This document shows positions 12,790 through 23,259 of a DNA stretch of 64,000 nucleotides, in pieces. Made by a program: the position numbers and the translations under genes. The stretch spans positions 3,437,535 through 3,501,534 of the forward strand of contig JABYQN010000003.1 in assembly GCA_022606135.1 (NCBI GenBank), written 5' to 3'. Each line of letters starts with the position of its first letter. Within the stretch, counting starts at the first letter, position 1. The notes beneath the pieces are model-generated. The model did not search any database and had not been told where the DNA came from. It worked only from the letters and a program-made list of their open reading frames with translations. This DNA comes from Fomes fomentarius. Taxonomy: Eukaryota > Basidiomycota > Agaricomycetes > Polyporales > Polyporaceae.

Positions 12790-13135
12790 ATGCCAGCTGG
12801 GATTGAAGCATGGGTGACCCAGATACCACCCGTAACTCGAGCATGGCTTGCGCTCTCCGTTTTGACTAGCCTGGCTGTCGTGAGTGGGCTCCGTCGATCT
12901 CAGAATGCTCATACAAAGATTCGAGGCTGTTGTAGCAAATGCAGTTGGTCACGCCTCTTCAGCTGTACTTCAGCTTCAAGGCTGCATTCACAAACATGCA
13001 GGTGTGTGTGTGCATGTTCTTGGTGCGCATTCTCCGTCCTCTGACGGCTTCTGCCACTCAGCCATGGCGTGTCTTCGCCACTTTCTTCTACTTTGGAACC
13101 ATATCCCTAGATTTCGTCTTTCACATGTTCTTCTT
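12790..13135 (+). pseudogene. Derlin (Der1/Dfm1 family) 5' fragment, three exons
   Basis: Exon 1 (12790-12879) encodes MPAGIEAWVTQIPPVTRAW and the following LALSVLTSLAV. Exon 2 (12936-13001) begins QMQLVTPLQLYFSFK. Exon 3 (13062-13135) begins PWRVFATFFYFGTISLDF. All donors and acceptors are canonical. This is the conserved N-terminus of Derlins, ER membrane proteins of the ER-associated degradation pathway. The next family motif and the remaining membrane helices are absent: after the exon 3 donor the sequence runs straight into the SSADH start 130 bp later. The fragment lies in single-copy DNA just outside the left repeat arm. Confidence 0.85.
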
Positions 13136-13263
13136 GTGAGCTTTCCCTATTGCTTCCATCATGACGGATTAGTCCCTCCGCCATGCCGCCCTTATATTAT
13201 GCCAGCCTATCCCTCTCTCTCAAACCTAGATTCACCCCAAGGCACTCTCTCCATCGATACCGC

Positions 13264-15594
13264 ATGGCGAATACCGCAGTCAACGTACGTGCGGTTAAGG
13301 TGTGGGCTACACGATGGTATGCTGATTGGATGTACGCATTTTGGTTTGAAGGACGCGTCGCTGGTTCGTTCGCAAGCCTTCATTGACGGAAAATGGGTCG
13401 ACGCGAAGGATGGCGGAGTAATCAAGGTCATCAGTGAGTACTGCTATCCGGCACCCTTGTACCGACGTTATGTCCTCCTGGGATACAAGACGCTGATTGT
13501 ATGCGTAGACCCTGCTACGGCAGAGGAGCTGGGGACCGTGCCAGAGTTGGGCTTGGAGGAGACGAAGCAGGCGATCCAGGCCGCGTCGACAGCGTTCAAG
13601 ACCTGGAGTAAGACCGCTGCGAAGGTGCGCACACATGTTGTGTCCTGTTTTACCCTTCCTAAGACCTTCTGTATGACATATAGGAACGACACGACATCCT
13701 CATGAAGCTATATGCGCTCATGAAAGAGAACTCGGATAACCTCGCTCGTCTCATTGTAAGTTATGTTTGAAGTTGCACCAGTCTCGAAGGAGTGTGTCTG
13801 AACGCGCCGCTCAGACTTTGGAGAACGGCAAGCCATTTGCTGAGGCCAAGGTAAGTGTCCGAATCATGTGCGTGGGCTTGTCATCCGAGACCAGGCTGTA
13901 GGGCGAGCACGCATACAGTTCATCGTTCATCGAGGTGAGCAGCAATTGTCGTCTGCCAAAGTGGAACTATGTTGAGCGTTGACGGATGTAGTGGTTCGGT
14001 GAGGCCTGCATTGATTCGATGCTCGTTTGGCGTACTTACGCCAACACCTTATGAACAGCTGAGGAGGCGGTTTGGACGTATGGGGGTGAGTACTACCGTT
14101 TCACCTCTGCACTGCTACAATTCTCATTGTTATCAGAGGTGATTCCGTCCGCAATCACGAATATCCGTAATGTTGTCGTGAAGCAGCCGATTGGTACCCT
14201 TGCTGTTTCTTCTCTAGTACTATGAGCTGAACTCGCGCCGTCAGGTGTCGCGTATGTCCTCCACGCAAGACCCTCGCACTATCTGACGTCATACTGTTTG
14301 CAGGTCAATCCTGACACCATGGAACCTCCCGTCAGCGATGATCACCCGGAAACTTGGCGCGGCCCTTGCCGCAGGATGTACGGCAGTCATCAAACCTCCA
14401 CCAGAGACTCCCTTCTCCGCGCTCGCGCTTGTGGAGGTACGTAGACTGTTCAAAGTCGATTCTCATCTGACCGCTCATTCACACCCTTCCGGCGCGCAGC
14501 TGGCAAACCGCGCTGGCGTGCCTCCAGGCGTCATCAATGTTGTAACGACGCAGGCGAACGTGGTTGAAGTCGGACGGGAGTTGTGCGAGAACAACGTGGT
14601 AAAAAAGGTGTCGTTTACGGGGAGCACGCCAGTCGCGAAGTTGTTATATGGACTTGCGTCAAGCACGTTGAAGAAGTACGTCATGGATTCCCCTTGGTCC
14701 CCGTCCAATGCATTCATCTTGCATGCAGGGTCTCTATCGAAGCTGGTGGAAATGCACCGTTCATCGTCTTCGATGACGCTGACATCAATGCAGCCGTTGC
14801 AGGTTCGTCGAGATACGTTGTCTCCTCGAAACGGCTTACTTACAGTGCCCTCAGGCGCCATCACATGCAAATTCCGTGGCACCGGACAGACCTGCGTGTG
14901 CGCACACCGTATCTACGTGCAGTCATCTATCTACGCGGAGTTCGCCTCTCGTCTCGCTGAGAAGGTTGCCGCGTTCAAGGTTGGCAACGGCCTCGACAAG
15001 GACACATCAGTCCATTCCACGCGCTCTCCTGTCCTGTCGATATCACATTCACAGAATTCATCAGGACGCACGGACCATTGATCCATGAGAAGGCAGTCGA
15101 GAAAGTCCAGCACCACGTAGAAGACGCCGTTGCACAAGGCGCGCAGGTTCTCCTGGGCGGGAAGCGCATCCCAGGCGCGGGCTCGTTCTTTGCCCTGACT
15201 GTGCTCTCGGACGTGCCCCCGAACGCCCTGGTGAACAAGGAAGAGACCTTTGGCCTGCTCGCGGCGCTTACACGCTTCGAGACTGAAGAGGAGGTCATTA
15301 AGTTGGCGAACGATGCCCTTGTAGGCCTGGCCGGGCACTTCTATCCGCGCGATGTGGGACGCGTGTGGCGCGTTGCGGAGGCGCTGGAGGTGGGCATGGT
15401 GGGCACGAACACGGGCATAACCAGTCAGGCTGCTATTCCGTTTGGAGGGGTCAAGCAGAGTGGGATGGGTGAGTGCGCCGGTTCATCGCGAGGCTGAGTG
15501 ACTGCTGATTTGTGGTATCCAGGTCGGGAAGGTGGCCCGCATGGTATTGACGAGTATATGAACGTGAAGCTGATTGCGTTCGGGGGGCTGTGAA
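13264..15594 (+). CDS. Succinate-semialdehyde dehydrogenase (NAD(P)+), complete copy
   Basis: This aldehyde dehydrogenase oxidises succinate semialdehyde to succinate, the last step of GABA breakdown. Exons encode QAFIDGKWVDAKDG; NPATAEELGTVPELGLEE; LITLENGKPFAEAKGEHAYS; the active-site region SILTPWNLPSAMITRKLG; ELCENNVVKKVSFTGSTPVA; SIEAGGNAPF with the general-base Glu; FRGTGQTCVCAHRIYVQS with the catalytic Cys; [12 protein letters not shown]; and a tail ending in IDEYMNVKLIAFGGL. Introns are tiny and canonical, and one exon is only 7 bases long (between a 3' AG near 14250 and GTATGT). The first exon (MANTAVN) is my choice of start. Exons before about 14.1 kb lie outside the left repeat arm. 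Frame is intact throughout in this copy. Confidence 0.92.
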
Positions 15595-15599
15595 CCTGA

Positions 15600-16200
15600 G
15601 GGGAGTCAAAGATAAGATAGCCGTGCGTTGCATGTCCGATTGCTTGAACTGCTGATGATTGCCTGGATAACTGTGTAACATCATTCACATTGCTATGGAG
15701 ATCCTCTGTACACGCGCGCGGGCTATCAGTCATAATCAGTCCTGACCTCCTCAAAAATGAAATTGGCACAGCGTCGAATACAGCATTTGACCCAGTTCTC
15801 ACTGCGGAGTCTCTGCCCCTCTGCCACGGACTGTCGCCTCGCTCTTGCCGCATACACGCCTGTGCACGCCGGCCCGCTCAAGAGTGGTATCATCCGAGAC
15901 CCATACGTAAAGCCGCCCCTGCGTTGTACTCGCAAGTAGAACCTTGATGGATGCCATCCGAATGACTATAGTAAGTAACTTTCTAATCCCAGAATCTTGC
16001 AAACCACTTGGTTCGATACGTCGCCCATCAGCACCTGGTTGGCGTAATATGAATATACGCCCGATTGCGTTTGGAAATTTGTATTCAGCGGGAGCCAGGA
16101 GGGGGTGTGCTGATCCAAGACTTGGACGTTTTATTCTGACCGCTTTGTGTCTCCACCTTCGCAAGGCTTTCTCTCTCGCCTTCGAGGATCCCCACTTTCC
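15600..16200. other. Intergenic, no gene recognised
   Basis: This covers the SSADH 3' region and the region upstream of the membrane-protein gene. The frames here have no domain and no splice-consistent extension. Confidence 0.4.
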
Positions 16201-16202
16201 AT

Positions 16203-17834
16203 ATGTACTCTTTGATTCTTTCCTCAGACTCTGCATCTGGTCCAATGGTTCAAGCAAGGGCCGACGCACCCGCTTGGGTGATCGTGGATGATGCCGATCC
16301 AAGTATTCAGTACTCGTCGGGCTGGCAGGCCAACACTGACGTCGGTGGGCTGCTCGATGGGACTAGACATGGAGCTACGAACGCGGGGATGAACGTTCAG
16401 GTTTACAGGTAAGTATCAAAATCCACATTGGCAACTTTCAACAGCTCACCATACTCGTTTCGTCGCTATTGTGGTAGGCACACGAGTAATGGTCGCGGGG
16501 TCGATGGGCTCATGGGATGTACAGGGCATACCGACCTCACAGTACGACATTGACGATCACACCATGGGCACGTTCACTGCGCCAATTATCGAGCCGGGTT
16601 TTCGCATCTCGAACCAGACGTACTTCACCTCGGACGACCTTCCCTCCGGAGAGCACCAGCTGACGATCACGAACGTTAACGGCACGAAGCCGAACGTGTT
16701 TGGGCTGGACTACATCGCCTACCTGCCTGCTATCACGCTGAGTTCAACACCTACCCCGTCCGACTCGGCTTCGCACTCCAGATCGACTTCAACTGCACTT
16801 TCCACTCCATCCAGCTCCTCTGCATCTTCGACTCCATTTTCTGCGTCCTCTACGACGATATCATCTGCCCCCTCTGCGTCCTCTATGACGATTTCATCTG
16901 ACCCTTCTACACCTTCGAACTCATTCTCGTCTACACTTTCGGCCTCATCCACGTCTTCTGCGCCTTCGTCATTCGCTTCGGGTGGTCAGCAGTCCGACAC
17001 CACGTCGGCGAAGCCCAGCTATACTGCAGTCATCGTAGGAGGAGCGATCGGAGGGGCCGCGTTGCTCGCCGCGATATTTATGTTGATCTATTGTAAACTT
17101 CGGCGCCAGCGGCGGGCTACTGGTGCAAGCTTATCTCACAACGTTTACAACGGTGACGAAGGTACGAGCTCTATCCTGGCCAACGCCGTACATGACTAAC
17201 GCCTCTACATAAACACTCATGGATGGAAACATGGAGGCGGAAGTAACGTGTTGATGTCGCCGCCATCCAACATGGCGTCCACCAATCTGGTCCTAGGTAC
17301 CGCAGCGGCCACTACCGGTGCATTCGGTGTCATGCGGGACGGTGGACACAGTAGTATCGTATGGGCACCATCGCCCTACATGCTGCCGACACCGATGCCC
17401 ACAGCAGCTCCGGCTTTCTTACCCGCTTCCGTGCACGAAAAGAGTGTGCGTAATCCGGGCCAGAGTGTGCGGGACGGTGCGTTCTCCCCCATGTCGACCA
17501 ACATGGCCTCCTCGGTCCCTCGGGGCCCGGCGCAATCGCATCTACCCGCCCGGGACCGGAGAGCACGGCAGCGACGTCCAAGGTGGCCTCGACAGCCCCA
17601 TCAGCGAACTCATCTGTCGTCCCTTCGGCCTCGGAATCGCGTCGAGTGCCGAAAACCGTGGAAGCGCGGATGACGCACGATGAGACGGAGCTGGCGCACG
17701 CTCAAGACCCAGCCCTCGAGGAAGGCTCATCGCGGCAGCACAGGCATGACGACCAGCCCGGGGAGCTGGCCGTCGATTCTGGGGTACGAATCCCCGGAGA
17801 AGAGGTCTGGCCACCACCGTATACCCATGACTGA
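16203..17834 (+). CDS. Ser/Thr-rich single-pass membrane protein with PPPY tail, possibly frame-disrupted
   Basis: The predicted order is an N-terminal extracellular beta-rich region (WVIVDDADPSIQYSSGWQ to GTRVMVAGSMGSWDV, then GEHQLTITNVNG), a Ser/Thr-rich stalk (about 16735-16980), one membrane helix (AVIVGGAIGGAALLAAIFML), a basic stop-transfer segment (YCKLRRQRR) and a long cytosolic tail ending in PPPYTHD. This domain order is common for Agaricomycete surface proteins of unknown role. Two oddities are shared by both repeat arms. The intron near 16410 joins its exons out of frame if FTG-TRV is intended. An in-frame TAA at 17197-17199 precedes about 200 more tail codons, which also need a frame change near 17530. 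Either unusual splicing or decay would explain this. Confidence 0.65.
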
Positions 17835-18039
17835 GGGGCATCTGGAAGAAGCTCTTCGTTTTCATTGATGCACTACGTTTTAAGTTAAGGACTGCTGATG
17901 TACCTTGTGTCACTCCCTGTCATACCGCGTTTGTGTGTTACAATGACAGGCCTAGTGAGGGTCCAAATATATATATATAGGGTCCAAACCAAGACGCCGT
18001 GGGTGTTCGAGTGCCCACACACTTTTCAGGCCTGATGAT

Positions 18040-18575
18040 GACTGCAGTCTGCGAAAGCGCAGAACCATCAGCAATTGCGAGATGGGGCTTATGTTCCCGC
18101 AGGACGCGAAACAGGCGGGTGAAGGCGCGAGCAGCGTCTCGAGATGCGACTGGGGCTCGTAATCATGCTCCTGCGCGATTTCGACGAATCGGCCACGGCT
18201 GTAGACTTGCAGTGTGCGGCCCCATGCGAGGATGCTTTGGTCTGGAGACTTCTTGACGATCCCTCTTGTCGACGAATGAATGCATGCTTGCCCTCGCCAT
18301 ACTTAGATGGTGGAGCGAGTACGCCTCGTCCTCAACCTCACACGCCTTCCGCCCTGCGGACCAGGACATCCGGCACGCAAGACTATAATCCTTCAAGGCT
18401 GTCGTGCGCCATCTGCGATATGCGGCGTGGGCTGCTGACGACCAGGGCGTTGATTGCCACCTATCCGGGCTGAACGAGTCGTTGAAGGAGGGCGGGCCCA
18501 TGCCGGTATGGCACGACAGAGTGTCAGCTATGGCCTGCTTCCCATAGAGTGACCGCCTGCGCAGCACCCTTCCTC
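18040..18575 (-). pseudogene. HET-domain (heterokaryon incompatibility) protein fragment
   Basis: The minus strand reads ALKDYSLACRMSWSAGRK, then CEVEDEAYSLHHL, then in another frame KYGEGKHAFIRRQ, SPDQSILAWG and LLAPSPACFASCGNISPIS. These match the second half of fungal HET domains and the region after it (the EVEDEAYSL, YGEG, AWG and LAPSPxxFxxCG signatures). The first half of the domain is missing and a frame change falls between EAYSLHHL and KYGEG, so this is a broken remnant. The same break is present in the other arm. HET proteins trigger cell death on fusion with an incompatible partner; no active role is implied here. Confidence 0.7.
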
Positions 18576-18635
18576 TCGCTCTCAACCCTTCCTCTCGCTT
18601 TCGCTCAGCTGTTTCGCAAGCCCCTCGACATACAA

Positions 18636-20422
18636 ATGGTGAGTGCTTCAGAGTCCCAGCGTTAGTATGTCGAACTCGACCTTGGTGATTGCATACCAAC
18701 GACTGGTCCAGACCTGATGAGACATTATGCTGATGGCCGTACAAATCTAGGCACTGTTCAAAGCGGTGCAAGAGCGGTTGCGTAGGGTATGTGTATGCAA
18801 TAGTGCATCAGATCCAACACTAACTTTGCGTAGTTGCGCAATGGTCAAGGGTTCTCACCGTGCGAGATGGGGGATCCTGTGGTTGCCCCTGTCGCCCTCG
18901 ATTTCGACGTGCTCAGCCGCCGTGCTCATCTCGAGCATGAATCAGCAGTCGCCACCGGGGCTTTGGACGATGATGCTCCGCTACCTCTACCCCAGGCTGA
19001 CTCCACCATGGAACAGCAAAACTTTGGCATGGGTGTACGGGAAGAGGGCTGTTCTCAGGACGAAGATCGTTGTTCGTTAGTCAGCAGTTGGTCGAGCAAT
19101 TACCGGATGCCCGCCAACGTCCTACCTCCACCGACGCCCACAAGCACGCTCCCAGGGGAAGAAGAGGAATAAGAAGTACTCACATAAGCAGCGCCGACTA
19201 CGGTGGGAGGCAGAGGAAATGGCTCATCGGCAGGAGCTGTTGTCTCAAAACGAGGAGAAGGCTGCATATGTGCCTTGCCGTGAGCCGAAGAAGGTAGCCT
19301 TGGCCCGAGCGCAGGAGGGCGTTGCCTAGGGCGTTGCCTTGGATGTGGACTACTGCCTGGTACAAGAGCCACGGACATACGCAGGCTTTGGCTACTCTGC
19401 TTTACCAGCTCCGAAGGCAAGCGATGACAGGGAGGTTGCTTGGGATGGACGGTGAGTATTTCATCGTTGTGGTTTGGGCAGGACTGATATCAATTTACCA
19501 GGAAAACTGTCGTCATCCTCGATCGGAATGGACGTTTTGTTGGAGCACTACTTGCTGGTCCTCGCAAAGGGTGGGTGCAGGCTTGCAAGAACGTTGAGGC
19601 ACACATGCATAGTGCAAGGCAGGAATGTTATCTGGACGGGCATGAACTGCACCGTCGTGGAACCTTCGCCACGCTAACTACTGCACTGTCCATGGGATGT
19701 GGTCAAACGGTAGGCCTGTTGAACCTTTCGTTAGCCGTTGTGGTGCTTATCATGCATACAGAAGCCAACAAACCTCGCTCCGAGGAACAGACGCGAGGGG
19801 CGAGTGATCAAGAAACTGCTGAAGTCACGCTCTGTCAAGCGCGTGGTGAACTTTGCATCATGTGAGCTGCAGCATTCATTCTGTGTGTCTTGAGGCTAAC
19901 TGAAGTATAGCGTGCTTGCAAATATATGCCCCTGCGGTTCATGATTATTATGGACGCACGCTGGATGCCATATGCACACACGATCGCACTCTACAGCATA
20001 ATTTTGACAACAACGTATTTGCAGGTGCGACGGTCAACCTTGGCCCATGCACCGTGGCCACACCACATCGTGACCACCTGAACCTACCCTTTGGCCTGTG
20101 TGCAGTGACAGTCTTTGGCCAATTCGACCCTACAAGGAGCGCCAAGGTCAAGCTGGATGAGCTCAAGCTCCTCATTCAGGTTCCTCCATACACCACATAT
20201 TTGATCATGTTGGCGGTCATAACCCACTCCAACACCCCCCTTGACGATGGTGAGACGCGCATGTCCATGTGCCAGTACACTGCAGGTGGACTGTGCCGCT
20301 ACCACCGCTGTGGAATGCGCACACAGAAACAGTTCAAGTCTGATGGTGAGAAGCTTGAAACTGGAGAAGAGAGGTGGCGTACAGGCGTTGAGCTTTTGCA
20401 GAAGTGGGCCACAATGTGGTAG
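18636..20422 (+). pseudogene. Fungal TET/JBP-like 2-oxoglutarate/Fe(II) dioxygenase family member, frame-disrupted
   Basis: The start ATG (18636-18638) is directly followed by an intron, and exon 2 then reads ALFKAVQERLRR. Later pieces are KTVVILDRNGRFVGALLAG, the HRRGTFATLTTALSMGCGQ block, KPTNLAPRN, RVVNFASS, then IYAPAVHDYYGRTL, NVFAGATVNLGPCTVATP, HRDHLNLPFG (candidate HxD metal motif), LIMLAVITHSNTPLDDGE (second His) and TRMSMCQYTAGGLCRY. This arrangement is the large Agaricomycete family I associate with TET/JBP-type oxygenases linked to transposons. The family name is from memory and less certain than membership. Both arms share a frame change near 19100 and a stop at about 19327-19329 inside a 12 bp tandem duplication (GCGTTGCCTAGG), so the gene is probably dead. 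Confidence 0.6.
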
Positions 20423-20607
20423 GGTGTAGTGGTGATGTTACTATACTTGCTTGAAGTAGTGCAGTGTCCTTTGGGAATCACCTGAATGATTGTCGCAATC
20501 CCCTGAAGAAGCGCTTCTGTTGCATAAATCCTGGGTACTAAGTACACGCGCCAGGAGTTGTAGGCGTCAGACACAGACAAGCGCTACAGGACGTAAGGCA
20601 CTAAGCG

Positions 20608-21145
20608 CTACGCCACCGTCCGCAAATACGCCGTCCACGCGTCCCCAAACCGCTTCCACAGCCTGCCGTCTTCCACCGCGTACCGCCTGAACAGCGAGAT
20701 CACCGTAAAGATGGACATCGCCTGCCACGAGCACGCGACAAGCATCCAGGGTCTCCGGCCCCTACATGGCAGGTCGATATATAGCCTCCGTCGCCGAATT
20801 GTACGAGCTGGATGCCAAGAAGGAGACGCGCGATGCCGGTGTAAGATGGGTGCCGGACGAAGGCGTATGGCCCGGATGTGATGAGGCAATGGTCGGGCGG
20901 ATGTGCACTTCGTAGGTGAAGAAGTCGCCGAGGGTGTGATAGGACTACAGCCGCAGAGCCGCCCACTTGCACCCGATTCCGGGGAGGGATGATGCCCAGT
21001 GCGAAGAAAAGAGCGGAGACGAGCAGGAGCAGGGCTTTGAGCATGTTTGTGCCGTATGTACTGTGGGATGATCAACAAGAATGTACCAAGAGTGTCGCGT
21101 TGACTTACAAGCTTTAGGAAAGAACGGGCTACGGAGGGCAGGCAT
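20608..21145 (-). CDS. Isoprenylcysteine carboxyl methyltransferase-like protein (left copy, two 1 bp deletions)
   Basis: Exon 1 starts MPALRSPFFPKA; exon 2 carries the hydrophobic helix MLKALLLLVSALFFALGI. The catalytic half reads HCLITSGPYAFVRHPSYTG followed by QLVQFGDGG and ends RRYAVEDGRLWKRFGDAW. The GPYxxxRHPxYxG block and the C-terminal ED...FG..W element are those of the ICMT/PEMT-type membrane methyltransferases, which methylate farnesylated cysteine at the ER. In this copy one C is missing in CATCCGCCC and one in the run before TGGATGCTT, which break frame. The right-arm copy has both bases and is open. The protein is at the short end for the family. Confidence 0.75.
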
Positions 21146-21159
21146 GGGTCACCGTCCGC

Positions 21160-22780
21160 GCACCTCATCAACGCAGTACGGGGTGCGGGTATGAGAGTGG
21201 CCGAAATGTGACGCGATGTATAGTCTTCCTGTCTCTCTTCGTATTTGGAAATAGCTCATGGAAGTGGAAGTTGGTATCTGTAACGACTTTGTGGGAGAGA
21301 GGATGAGCGTGGAGCTTCGCGCTGGCGGGCGTTGCAGCTGAACTTGCGTGAGGGCGGGGTATGGGAGGATAGCGGGAGGTGCTGTAGTCGGAGGTGGATC
21401 GCTTGGTCGGGTGGACAGGTCCGTTGCGGCGTACGCATCCGCGCGAATAGCGAAGGTCATCTCAGAGGCCATGGACCCATGCGACAGCGAGTCGAGTTAG
21501 CCATTCCCCCAAACCCCGCAGGTAACGGTTGCACTCTTTGTTGCACTGAGTGATGGGACTTTGCACGAGGGTGTGAGACTGGGTAATACGGGCCGAAGAA
21601 TATGGTATATGTAGGGATGACATACCTTGACCACGAGACTAAGCCGCCATCCACCCCCGCAATCCACAGTCGTATATCGACAGCTCGTTGATCTTCATCG
21701 CATATCCTCGAGCACGCTCCCTCGAACCCCTCAGCACCACCACGTCGGCCGGGTTCATGGGCGGAGGCCAAGAATGCGAATGCTTTGGTTTCGGAATAAT
21801 CCACCTTCGAGGGGCAAATCGACTTCTACCATGGGGATTGGGGGTGACATAGAGCGGCGAACATCCGGGCTACTGGACCGTTTGCTCGATTTCGACGACC
21901 GAGAGGGAGGTCGAGGAAGAGAGGAGAACCACTTGAGGTTCGTCAACACCTTGAAAGCGCTCGGCGCAAGAGAACCGTTGCCCTGTTCGTCGTCGGAGCC
22001 ACCGTGCCCTCCATGACGGACGCTCTTGGGGAATGGTGATGGTAAGTGGGAGACACTGGAAGAGCAGGACGCTGCCGAGATGGACGAAGGTGTTCGGAGA
22101 CAGAGACGAGGGGGTAGCCGCAGCTTTGCCATTTTCCGAGAAGTCTCTATTCAGCTGCTCCTGACCGAGACTCACCCAGCTACTCTCTCGTCGAAGTTCT
22201 AACCGGGGCCGCCGCCGCGATACTTCCTCATCCCCCGACTCGTCCTGCTCGACGACCACGGCCGGGTGGGTATCTGATATATGTGCTTCGTCATCGGTGA
22301 TGAAGATTGCATAGACTGCGTGCCAGGGGAGAGGCAATGATTTTTAGAGGGCAGAAATGCACCCTCTCGCCTATGTACCGACTTCGGGGAAGCAGTTTGA
22401 CTGTAGGTCTACGCATGCCCTTTTGAGAACTTCCGCCTCTGAACGAAGATATGACACGTACTCTGATTACGACTCCTGACTATATGCACCCTCCTGACTG
22501 CGCGTTTCCATGCGTTCCGCCCGAGAAGGAGACAAATCGCGCGCAAGATGTGTATCCGGATCTGGAGGTGTCCTGGCGGCCAGCTTTGCTGATACGGACT
22601 GCGGCAGCTGTAATGCCTCTTTGACAGCATCTATGTCGCGTATAGGCGCGACGAGGAAGCGGGAACGGGCGAGAGGACAGTCGAGACGATTTGAACTTTG
22701 AAGAGACTAGGATTGGCGTTGGAAGTACGTGTCAAGGAACTCGATGCATCTCTCCGGCGGATGAGGAAGGTGCAGACTTG
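21160..22780 (-). other. Protein-like but unrecognised minus-strand sequence
   Basis: Several minus-strand frames look like exons: MASEMTFAIRADAYAATDLS with Pro-rich sequence; FSSLPRPPSRSSKSSKRS with VRRSMSPPIPMVEVDLP; AVVVEQDESGDEEVSRRRP; and VAPIRDIDAVKEALQLPQSV followed by SAKLAARTPPDPDT. They could be the tail of the Rad60-like gene upstream or a separate Ser/Pro-rich protein. I could not join them into one frame and recognise no domain in them. Confidence 0.3.
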
Positions 22781-22786
22781 GTTACT

Positions 22787-23240
22787 TCATCGCTGCCTCG
22801 TGCTCAAAGTATCCCATTGATCAAGCAGAGGACCGAGTGAGCTGAGCAGCCTAGTCACTGCAGGGATCCGCATATGTGACGAAGATGGAGATGGAAGAGA
22901 TCGCGGATTCGTACGAGTATGATGTCTTTTCAAATGCCTCTGTATGCAGTGGTGAGCGTGAAACAGGGTCAGTATTCCCAAATTTGACCTACCCAACTCT
23001 GCTTCAGTCCAGATACCGATGCTGTGAGGTTTTGAAGACGGGAAGACTCGTTTGCCGTTATTCGAGAGAAAAAACTCACTGTACAACTAGTGCGGGCGGA
23101 GGAGTGATTGGGCGACTTCGAGCGCGTTTGTCCTGACGGGATGTGCCCTTGCTGCCGTTCACGCCCCCTTTTCCGGCATTGTTCAGAATGAGGTCGTCAG
23201 AGTCAGAGTCGGAGTCGGATGAGATACTAGTATCATGCAA
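22787..23240 (-). pseudogene. Rad60/NIP45-like (SUMO-like domain) protein fragment
   Basis: The minus strand has an acidic Ser/Asp run (SSDSDSDSDDLILNN), a basic linker RARSRPITPPPALVVQ, then EFFLSNNGKRVFPSSKPHS directly followed by IGIWTEAELG, and then AFEKTSYSYESAI. The order basic-RSR-TPPPAL linker, GKRVF..PHxxGIW.EAE and KT.YEY resembles Rad60-family proteins of the SUMO/Smc5-6 DNA repair pathway. A block expected between the linker and GKRVF is missing, so this is either a decayed gene or a partial reading. Identity rests on short motifs, so I am only moderately sure. Confidence 0.4.
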
Positions 23241-23259
23241 TGAATAGTAAGCAACGATA

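Noticed and set aside
17965..17985. Short TA repeat as a promoter TATA box
   Set aside because: A simple dinucleotide run without a matching gene start nearby; more likely a microsatellite.
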